The position numbers and the translations under genes are program-made. Shown one piece after another: positions 1 through 4,896 of a stretch of 5,253 nucleotides of DNA. The stretch's first letter is position 1; every line of letters begins with the position of its first letter. The DNA is from Endomicrobium sp. (GTDB lineage Bacteria; Elusimicrobiota; Endomicrobiia; Endomicrobiales; Endomicrobiaceae). Where the stretch lies: NCBI GenBank assembly GCA_031290055.1, contig JAITOH010000032.1, positions 1 through 5,253 of the forward strand. Reading direction: 5' to 3'. The notes under the pieces were generated by a model. It saw only the letters and a list, made by a program, of their open reading frames with translations, was not told the origin of the DNA and searched no databases.

Positions 1-438
1 CCGTATGTTTTGGAGTTTAATTGTCGTTTTGGGGATCCTGAAACGCAAGTAATTTTGCCTTTACTCGATACAGATTTAGCTGATATTTGCACAGCGATTT
101 TAAGTAAGAATCTTTCAAATATTAACATTAAATGGAAGAAAAAGTTTTCTGTTTGCGTGGTAATTTCGTCAGGTGGATATCCAGGAAAGTTTAAAAACAG
201 CCTTGAGATTAAAGGAATTGAAAGGATTGGTGATAAAAATACAACGGTATTTCATGCTGGGACAAAATTGAAAAATGGTAAATTTTTTACTTCAGGAGGC
301 AGAGTTTTGGGTATTACTTCGGTTGCTGATAATATAAAAAGTGCTGTAAGAAAAGTTTATAGAAATGTTGGTATGGTGCATTTTGAAAGTATGTATTACA
401 GGAAAGACATTGCCTGGAGGGCACTAGGTGGAAAATAA
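1..438 (+). CDS. purD: Phosphoribosylamine--glycine ligase (GAR synthetase), C-terminal part, 5' end outside window
   Basis: This is the last 145 residues of PurD, the cytosolic ATP-grasp enzyme that joins glycine to 5-phosphoribosylamine to give GAR, the second step of purine synthesis. The reading frame is open from base 1, so the true start lies upstream; the TTG at 10 is internal. The first visible residues read PYVLEFNCRFGDPETQ, the PurD signature, with the Glu and Asn of E-x-N (in-window residues 5 and 7) expected to hold Mg-ATP. The C-terminal domain follows with GGYPG, FHAGTKL, GGRVLGITS and the closing RKDIAWRAL, all usual for the family. The length from the signature to the stop is normal, with no sign of truncation at the 3' end. 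The last 11 bases overlap purE, implying translational coupling. Identification is near certain from the motifs. Confidence 0.97.
   Translation, partial: PYVLEFNCRFGDPETQVILPLLDTDLADICTAILSKNLSNINIKWKKKFSVCVVISSGGYPGKFKNSLEIKGIERIGDKNTTVFHAGTKLKNGKFFTSGGRVLGITSVADNIKSAVRKVYRNVGMVHFESMYYRKDIAWRALGGK
415..420 (+). promoter_or_regulatory. Ribosome binding site of purE
   Basis: TGGAGG lies inside the purD coding end, 7 bases before the GTG at 428. It is a good Shine-Dalgarno match and supports the GTG as the purE start rather than a later codon. Confidence 0.7.
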
Positions 439-967
439 AGTTGATATATCGATTATCGTAGGCTCAAGATCAGATTTAGTATTGCTTGTTAAGGCTGTTA
501 AAATTTTAACGGAATTAGGGGTTTCTTATAGTTTGAATATTGCTTCAGCTCACAGAAGTAGTTTTTATTTAAGACGGTGTATTAGAATTGCAGAAAGTTT
601 AGCAGCTAAGGTTTTTATAGTTGTTGCAGGTATGGCTGCCGCTCTTCCAGGGGTTGTTGCTTCTGAAACAATTCTTCCTGTCATAGGAGTTCCGGTAAGC
701 AGTAAAAATTTTTCAAGTTTAGATTCTTTGTTTTCAATAGTTCAAATGCCTGAAGGTGTGCCAGTTGCTACTGTAACAGTAGGGGAATCTGGAGCTGTGA
801 ATGCTGTAATTTTAGCTCTGCAGATTATAAGTGTTGGAAATGAAGATTTAAGAGATAAATTAAAAACTCACAGAGCTAAAATGTCAGAAATTGTTGTAGA
901 AGAAGATTTAAAACTTCAAAGAAATGGGCTAGAAAAATTTGTTGAGGATTTAAAAAGCAAATGTTAA
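428..967 (+). CDS. purE: PurE-family N5-carboxyaminoimidazole ribonucleotide mutase / AIR carboxylase, divergent
   Basis: PurE moves the carboxylate of N5-CAIR to carbon (class I, working with PurK) or carboxylates AIR directly (class II). The 179-residue protein has the fold's landmarks: GSRSD (residues 12-16, phosphate loop), SAHR (40-43, with the essential catalytic His at 42), LPGVVA (73-78), VIGVPV (85-90) and SIVQMPEGVPVATV (103-116), which is typical class I PurE. Two parts are unusual. SAHR is followed by SS instead of the usual TP. The loop normally written AGAGGAAHLPG reads VVAGMAAALPG (65-75), so the second conserved His is Ala at 72. That loop resembles LarB, a PurE relative, more than normal PurE. 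The C-terminal tail after about residue 135 is charged and likely helical. The GTG start has a good ribosome site and gives a normal N-terminus beginning just before strand 1. No purK is in the window, so the class and exact substrate are uncertain. Confidence 0.88.
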   Translation: MENKVDISIIVGSRSDLVLLVKAVKILTELGVSYSLNIASAHRSSFYLRRCIRIAESLAAKVFIVVAGMAAALPGVVASETILPVIGVPVSSKNFSSLDSLFSIVQMPEGVPVATVTVGESGAVNAVILALQIISVGNEDLRDKLKTHRAKMSEIVVEEDLKLQRNGLEKFVEDLKSKC

Positions 968-1491
968 AAACTATACTTGACTCAGATGCATTTCAAGATG
1001 CAGTTAGTAAGATTTCAAAAAAGATTCTTAATAACAATCAAAATATTAATGAACTTGCATTTGTTGGTGTGCAAAGAAAGGGTGTATTTTTAGCTAAAAA
1101 AATTCTTTCTGAAATTGCAAAACTCGCAAAAACTTGTGAATCTCAATTTCCATTTGGAACTTTGGACATTACTCTTTACAGAGATGACCTTGATAATTTT
1201 AGTTTAGATATGCCTCTTATAAAAGATACGGTGATTCCTTTTGATATAAGCAGAAAAAATATAATTTTAATTGATGATGTACTTTATACGGGTAGAACAA
1301 TAAGAGCAGCTTTAGACGTTTTAGTTAATTTCGGTAGACCTAAATCTATTCAACTTGCAGTTTTAGTTGATAGAGGATTTAGAGAGCTTCCTATAGAGGC
1401 AAATTATGTTGGAGTAAAGTGTCAAAGTGAAAAATTTATAAAAGTTGAGTGCGAAGAAATAGACGGTGTGAATAAAGTCATGCTTAATTAG
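961..1491 (+). CDS. pyrR: PyrR bifunctional pyr operon regulator / uracil phosphoribosyltransferase
   Basis: PyrR is a type I phosphoribosyltransferase fold protein that, in Bacillus, binds pyr mRNA when UMP or UTP is high and causes attenuation; many homologues also make UMP from uracil and PRPP. The 176-residue protein is close to the usual 175-181. The PRPP loop IILIDDVLYTGRT lies at 101-113; other PyrR hallmarks are GVQRKG (36-41), TLYRDDL (71-77), GRPKSIQLAVLVDRG (125-139) and RELPI (141-145). Compared from memory with B. subtilis PyrR, the usual RGHRELPI is RGFRELPI and nearby basic residues are replaced, which bears on RNA binding. The ATG sits inside the end of purE (7-base overlap), with a weak GAGGA 12 bases before it, so expression is probably coupled to purE. 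Family assignment is firm; the regulatory function is less so. Confidence 0.95.
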   Translation: MLKTILDSDAFQDAVSKISKKILNNNQNINELAFVGVQRKGVFLAKKILSEIAKLAKTCESQFPFGTLDITLYRDDLDNFSLDMPLIKDTVIPFDISRKNIILIDDVLYTGRTIRAALDVLVNFGRPKSIQLAVLVDRGFRELPIEANYVGVKCQSEKFIKVECEEIDGVNKVMLN

Positions 1492-1556
1492 TTGGTAGCA
1501 TTGTTTTATATGGAGTTCAAAGTTGTTATGATAAATTAAAAGGGGAAGCAGATAAT
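1492..1556 (+). promoter_or_regulatory. pyrR-pyrB spacer with possible extended -10 promoter and pyrB ribosome site
   Basis: This 65-bp spacer contains TGTTATGAT at 1524-1532, which fits an extended -10 (TGn plus TATGAT, one mismatch to TATAAT). No good -35 lies at 16-18 bp; TTGTTT at 1501 is about 20 bp away. Transcription would begin near 1539, just before AGGGG at 1541-1545, the likely ribosome site 11 bases before the pyrB GTG. There is no hairpin followed by a T-run and no match to the PyrR binding-loop consensus, so a Bacillus-type attenuator is not visible. The promoter is a guess from sequence alone. Confidence 0.35.
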
Positions 1557-2504
1557 GTGTTTTCTAATCGTGGTAAGGATTTACTTGGGCTTGAGAATCT
1601 AGACAAAAAAGATTTGCAGGTTATCTTGGATTCAGTAGAACCCTTTAAAAGTCTTTTTACAAGATCTGTTAAAAAGGCGCCTACGTTAATTGGGAAAACT
1701 GTAGTGACTCTTTTTTATGAACCTTCTACGCGTACCAGGACTTCATTTGAAATTGCTGCAAAAAGACTTTCTGCTGATGTTGTTAATATAGCTGTAAGTA
1801 CTTCTAGTGTTGTTAAAGGTGAAAGTCTTATAGATACTGGTAAAACTCTTGAAGCAATGAAAGCTGATTATATAATTATTAGGCATTATTTATCAGGTGC
1901 ACCTGATATGCTCGCAAGAAATCTTAATGCGTCTGTAATAAATGCTGGTGATGGTTTTCATGAACACCCCACTCAGGGTCTTCTTGATTTGTACACGGTG
2001 TATGAAAAAAAGAAAAAATTTGAAGGGTTAAAGGTGTTGCTCGTAGGTGACATACTCCATTCTAGAGTTGCAAAATCAAATATATGGGCTTTAACAAAGA
2101 TGGGTGCTGAAGTTTCTGTAGTGGGACCACCGACTTTAATTCCTAGAAATATTGAGGAATTAGGGGTGAAAGTATTTTATAATTTGGATGAGGCTATCAA
2201 AAAAGTTGATGTCGTGAATATTTTAAGAATACAGCTTGAGCGGCAGCAAGAAAACTTATTTCCTTCAGTCCATGAGTATGTTGAATTATATCAGCTTACA
2301 AATGAAAAACTTATGAGAGCGAAATCAGATGTTTTGATTATGCATCCTGGTCCAATGAATAGAGGTATAGAGATATCTTCAGATGTTGCGGATAGTCAAA
2401 ATGCGGTAATTAATGAGCAGGTTACGAATGGAATAGCTGTTAGAATGGCTGTATTGTACCTTTTGAAAAAGAGTGGAAATAGTGGAAATGTGTCTTCAAA
2501 TTAA
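1557..2504 (+). CDS. pyrB: Aspartate carbamoyltransferase catalytic subunit
   Basis: This enzyme condenses carbamoyl phosphate with aspartate to give N-carbamoyl-aspartate, the committed step of UMP synthesis. At 315 residues it has the normal length. The carbamoyl-phosphate site STRTR is at 57-61 within FYEPSTRTRTSFE. The mobile-loop Lys is at 87 (VVKGES), followed by GDGFHEHPTQGLLD (131-144), the aspartate-side RIQLERQ (224-230) and HPGPMNRG (263-270). All expected catalytic residues are present. The GTG start is chosen because it gives the usual short N-terminus before LLGLENL. An ATG two bases earlier in another frame opens only a 15-codon peptide. No regulatory subunit gene (pyrI) follows. 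The 3' end overlaps pyrC by 17 bases, so the two are co-translated and the products could associate, as ATCase and DHOase do in Aquifex. Identification is certain. Confidence 0.98.
   Translation: MFSNRGKDLLGLENLDKKDLQVILDSVEPFKSLFTRSVKKAPTLIGKTVVTLFYEPSTRTRTSFEIAAKRLSADVVNIAVSTSSVVKGESLIDTGKTLEAMKADYIIIRHYLSGAPDMLARNLNASVINAGDGFHEHPTQGLLDLYTVYEKKKKFEGLKVLLVGDILHSRVAKSNIWALTKMGAEVSVVGPPTLIPRNIEELGVKVFYNLDEAIKKVDVVNILRIQLERQQENLFPSVHEYVELYQLTNEKLMRAKSDVLIMHPGPMNRGIEISSDVADSQNAVINEQVTNGIAVRMAVLYLLKKSGNSGNVSSN
2472..2489 (+). repeat. Perfect 9-bp tandem repeat at the pyrB/pyrC overlap
   Basis: AGTGGAAAT occurs twice back to back (2472-2480 and 2481-2489). It is in frame in both genes: it encodes SGN-SGN in the pyrB tail and duplicates potential GTG starts (2473, 2482) just ahead of the pyrC ATG at 2488. 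The duplication is seen directly; any effect on translation is inference. Confidence 0.9.
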
Positions 2505-3768
2505 AAATATTAGAATAGTTGACCCATCGCAAGGCAAGGACGTGATAGGCGATATTTTTGTTGAAAATGGCAAAATTGTATCAAAATTTTCTAACTCTGT
2601 TAAAAATAGTGTTCAAAAAACTATTGATGGTAAAGGGAAAATCGCTACTCCAGGGCTTATTGATGTTCATTCTCATTTAAGAGTCCCAGGTCAAGAGGGC
2701 CAAGAGACTATTTATACGGCTACGCATTCAGCTGCAAAGGGTGGTATAACTACAATTTTTTGTATGCCGAATACAAGACCAGTAATTGATAATGCTCCCA
2801 CTGTTGAATTTATTCTTTTAAAAGCACAAAAAGAGGGTTTTGTAAATGTTTTTCCAATAGGTTGTGCGACAAAGGGATCTCAAGGATTGGAACTTTCTGA
2901 AATAGGAGTTCTTAAGAAAGCAGGAATTGTTGCGGTAAGTGATGATGGCCTCCCAATAGTGAATGCGCAAATTATGCGCCGAGCTTTAGAATATACAAAA
3001 ATGTTTAAGCTTCCTGTCATTTCACACAGTGAAGATAAGGAATTAAGTAAAAATGGAGTAATGAACGAAGGTAAAAATTCTATGATTTTGGGATTAAGAG
3101 GTATTCCAAAACAGGCTGAAGATATTATGGTAAACCGCGATATTATGCTTGCTGAGCTTACAGGTGGACATTTGCATATCGCGCATGTTTCCACTTCTGG
3201 ATCTGTTAATTTAATAAGACAGGCAAAGGAGAAAGGGATAAAAGTTACCGCAGAAACCTGTCCACACTACTTTACTTTGACTGATGATATTGTAAAGCTT
3301 TATGATGCCAATACGAAAATAAATCCTCCTTTGAGGGAAATGGAGGATATTGATGCCATAAAGTGTGGACTTGCAGATGGAACGATAGATTGTATAGCTA
3401 CAGATCATGCACCTCATACACAAGAAGAAAAAAACAAAGAGTTTGATTTAGCTCCATTTGGTATTATAGGATTTGAAACCATTTTAAGTTTAATTTTAAA
3501 TGAATTAGTTGATAATGGGGTTTTAAGTTTTTCTCAGGCGATAGCTAAGATGACTTCGAATCCTTCAAAGATTTTTAATATTGAGAAGAGAGGTTCTTTG
3601 AAGGAAGGGAGTATTGCAGATATAACGATAATAGACCCTATATATTCTTATAATTTTAAAAGAGAAAGCATAATTTCAAAAAGTAAAAATTCTCCTTTTA
3701 TAGGAAGAGAATTTAAAGGTGGTGCAGTAATGACTATAGTGGCAGGCAATATAGTCTGGAGAATTTGA
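2488..3768 (+). CDS. pyrC: Dihydroorotase, type I (class I, zinc)
   Basis: This amidohydrolase reversibly cyclises N-carbamoyl-aspartate to dihydroorotate, the third step of UMP synthesis. Starting at the ATG gives 426 residues and an N-terminus MCLQIKNIRIVDP typical of the family. The metal and catalytic residues fall at His61 and His63 (DVHSH), Asp153 (SDDG), His180 (ISHSED), His233 (HIAHVST) and Asp306 (ATDHAPH), almost identical in numbering to Aquifex dihydroorotase as I remember it. This supports ATG 2488 over the in-frame GTGs at 2473 and 2482, which would add five or two residues. CMPNTRPVID and the late NPSKIF and GSLKEGSIADITI segments also fit. Asp153 takes the place of the carboxylated lysine of type II enzymes. 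One oddity is that the common HLREPG/HLRDPG reads HLRVPG. It overlaps pyrB by 17 bases. Identification is very secure. Confidence 0.97.
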   Translation: MCLQIKNIRIVDPSQGKDVIGDIFVENGKIVSKFSNSVKNSVQKTIDGKGKIATPGLIDVHSHLRVPGQEGQETIYTATHSAAKGGITTIFCMPNTRPVIDNAPTVEFILLKAQKEGFVNVFPIGCATKGSQGLELSEIGVLKKAGIVAVSDDGLPIVNAQIMRRALEYTKMFKLPVISHSEDKELSKNGVMNEGKNSMILGLRGIPKQAEDIMVNRDIMLAELTGGHLHIAHVSTSGSVNLIRQAKEKGIKVTAETCPHYFTLTDDIVKLYDANTKINPPLREMEDIDAIKCGLADGTIDCIATDHAPHTQEEKNKEFDLAPFGIIGFETILSLILNELVDNGVLSFSQAIAKMTSNPSKIFNIEKRGSLKEGSIADITIIDPIYSYNFKRESIISKSKNSPFIGREFKGGAVMTIVAGNIVWRI

Positions 3769-3871
3769 TTTTATATTTAGGTTTCATCATTTTCTACGTC
3801 TATATTCTCTTTGATACACTTGTTTAAATTCAGAGGATAATTTTTGCAAATTTTATGAATTCACTCATACT

Positions 3872-3902
3872 AAAATTTTTGAAAACGTTTTAAAATGTTT
3901 TT
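3872..3902 (+). repeat. Three phased A/T tracts (predicted bent DNA)
   Basis: AAAA runs start at 3872, 3882 and 3892, exactly 10 bp apart, each followed by a T-run (3876-3880, 3888-3891, 3898-3902). The second and third units, AAAACGTTTT and AAAATGTTTT, differ at one base. A-tracts repeated in helical phase are known to curve DNA. A role in promoter activation or repression is inference. Confidence 0.6.
3880..3893 (+). promoter_or_regulatory. LacI-family-operator-like palindrome (cre/PUR-box-like)
   Basis: TGAAAACGTTTTAA fits the CcpA cre pattern TGWAANCGNTNWCA at all but one position, and its centre NAAACGTTTN is also the core of the E. coli PurR box. LacI/GalR-family repressors recognise such CG-centred palindromes. 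It lies about 90 bp upstream of the predicted pyrK promoter. In so AT-rich a spacer it could arise by chance, and no regulator gene is in view. Confidence 0.25.
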
Positions 3903-3973
3903 GGTTCAGAAAAGATTCTTATATTTGAGAGTTTGTCAAGTTCGGTTTTTTGTTATTGATGCTTAAGATTCTT

Positions 3974-4001
3974 TTGTTGAATTGTTACTTTTTTCTACAA
4001 T
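3974..4001 (+). promoter_or_regulatory. Possible sigma-70-type promoter for pyrK-pyrD
   Basis: A TTGTTG -35 (3974-3979) and a TACAAT -10 (3996-4001, one mismatch to consensus) are separated by 16 bp. Transcription would begin near 4008, giving a leader of about 22 bases that starts just before the pyrK ribosome site. The 261-bp gap upstream makes a separate promoter likely, but this exact one is a prediction. Confidence 0.4.
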
Positions 4002-4014
4002 TTGTTTCTGAATA

Positions 4015-4022
4015 AGGTGAGG
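4015..4022 (+). promoter_or_regulatory. Ribosome binding site of pyrK
   Basis: AGGTGAGG gives a strong Shine-Dalgarno match (AGGTGA at 4015-4020) nine bases before the GTG at 4030. It decides the GTG start. A run of seven T (4023-4029) fills most of the space to the start codon. Confidence 0.75.
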
Positions 4023-4029
4023 TTTTTTT

Positions 4030-4791
4030 GTGTGTAGATTGAAAAGATTTGATAGAAGTTACAAAATAATTTACAACAAAGAACTCTCTTTGAATTATTT
4101 TGAATTAAAGATAAATATAGCAGAGGATGTTGCAAATTCTTGTTCCCCAGGACAATTTTTTATGGTTAGGGTACCTGGAGTTTTTTTACCTCGTCCTATG
4201 AGTATTTATAATGTAAAAGGAAATTCTTTGGGTTTTTTGTATAAAGTTGTTGGAAACGGTACAGATATTCTCTCGAAAATTCGAACAGGGGAAATTCAAC
4301 TTTTAGGGCCTTTAGGTAAAGGATATAATTTGAAAACCTATGAAAATTTAAACTATGTGCTTGTAGCAGGCGGTACAGGAATTGCGTCAATTTATTTTCT
4401 TGCGGTTAGATTAAAAAAGCAAGGAACTTTATATTATGGTGTCTGCTCAGAAAAGGATTTATTATGTCTTGACAACTTAGAAAAACTAGGTTGGAAAATT
4501 GTTGTTTCTACTGAAGATGGTTCAAAAGGATATAAGGGTTATATTACTGACTTTCTATCAAATGAATTAAAAAAAAATACTGATGTTGTATTTGTATGTG
4601 GACCAACTCCTATGCTAAAAAAAATCTTACAAATTGCAAGAAGAATAAATGTTAAAGGGTTTGTTTCCCTTGAAGAAAAAATGGCATGCGGAATTGGAAG
4701 TTGCCAAGGGTGTGCTATTAAAATAAATGGCCAGATAAAAATGACGTGTAAAGATGGCCCTGTTTTTAAAATTGAAGATGTGGAGTTATAA
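4030..4791 (+). CDS. pyrK: Dihydroorotate dehydrogenase B electron transfer subunit (FAD, [2Fe-2S])
   Basis: PyrK passes electrons from the FMN of PyrD to NAD+, forming a PyrD2-PyrK2 complex in the cytosol. The 253-residue protein has the normal length and domain order. An N-terminal FAD-binding barrel carries SPGQFFMVRVP (39-49) and RPMSIY (55-60), where FAD binds. A ferredoxin-reductase-like NAD domain carries AGGTGI (113-118) and VCGPTPML (about 189-196). The C-terminal iron-sulphur motif has Cys220, Cys225, Cys228 and Cys240 (C-x4-C-x2-C-x11-C) followed by KDGPVF, as in Bacillus and Lactococcus PyrK. All four cysteines are present, so the cluster should form. The GTG start has a strong ribosome site, and pyrD follows 105 bp downstream. 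A stand-alone role as a sulphide- or NADPH-linked reductase subunit (SudB/NfnA-like relatives) is possible in principle, but the adjacent pyrD makes PyrK the clear call. Confidence 0.95.
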   Translation: MCRLKRFDRSYKIIYNKELSLNYFELKINIAEDVANSCSPGQFFMVRVPGVFLPRPMSIYNVKGNSLGFLYKVVGNGTDILSKIRTGEIQLLGPLGKGYNLKTYENLNYVLVAGGTGIASIYFLAVRLKKQGTLYYGVCSEKDLLCLDNLEKLGWKIVVSTEDGSKGYKGYITDFLSNELKKNTDVVFVCGPTPMLKKILQIARRINVKGFVSLEEKMACGIGSCQGCAIKINGQIKMTCKDGPVFKIEDVEL

Positions 4792-4795
4792 GTTC

Positions 4796-4815
4796 TTTGT
4801 AGCCATTTGTAGCCA
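4796..4815 (+). repeat. Perfect 10-bp tandem repeat just after pyrK
   Basis: TTTGTAGCCA occurs twice without a gap, beginning five bases after the pyrK stop codon. The unit is non-coding. The rest of the 105-bp spacer to pyrD shows no terminator hairpin, so read-through from pyrK into pyrD is likely. The function of the repeat is unknown. Confidence 0.9.
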
Positions 4816-4896
4816 GTAGTTTAAAATGTAATGAAAATTAAAAACGATGAAATAAGAATATTATTCAGATTGAATTAGATAAAAATAGGATTTTAA

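Larger units (their letters stand above)
3769..4029 (+). other. 261-bp gene-free region between pyrC and pyrK
   Basis: No supportable gene is present on either strand; all forward frames are broken by stops, and the short open stretches have no credible start with a ribosome site. I see no strong intrinsic terminator after pyrC: AATATAG at 3748 can pair with CTATATT at 3800, but the loop is about 45 bases and no T-run follows. The region does contain phased A-tracts (3872-3902), a palindrome AAAACGTTTT (3882-3891), a plausible promoter (3974-4001) and the pyrK ribosome site. In Bacillus-type pyr operons carA and carB sit between pyrC and pyrK; no recognisable remnant of them was found by reading the three forward frames. 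Confidence 0.7.

Noticed and set aside
2689..2706. Imperfect 9-bp tandem repeat encoding GQE-GQE in pyrC
   Set aside because: From memory, other type I dihydroorotases have the same length here, so it is not an insertion; the similarity follows from the residues encoded.
3319..3338. AATCC...GAGG hairpin in pyrC resembling a PyrR binding loop
   Set aside because: The loop bases do not fit the ARUCCNGNGAGGYU consensus and the site lies in conserved coding sequence (NPPLRE).
2880..3423. Two minus-strand open frames opposite pyrC
   Set aside because: They lie wholly within a well-conserved dihydroorotase gene, have no recognisable motifs and read as antisense shadows.
3765..3827. TTG-started hydrophobic peptide overlapping the pyrC stop
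   Set aside because: The GGAGA before it is only two bases from the TTG, and its composition is what T-rich spacer sequence gives in any frame.
3912..3973. AAGATTCTT repeated at 3912 and 3965, 53 bp apart
   Set aside because: The same nonamer also occurs inside pyrR at 1021, so it looks like chance in AT-rich DNA.
3959..4015. Short frame MLKILLLNCYFFLQFVSE ending on the pyrK ribosome site, as a leader peptide
   Set aside because: There is no ribosome site before its ATG, it spans the predicted promoter, and hydrophobic residues are expected from T-rich sequence.
4196..4390. Minus-strand open frame opposite pyrK
   Set aside because: It covers conserved FAD and NAD motifs of pyrK on the other strand and has no protein features of its own.
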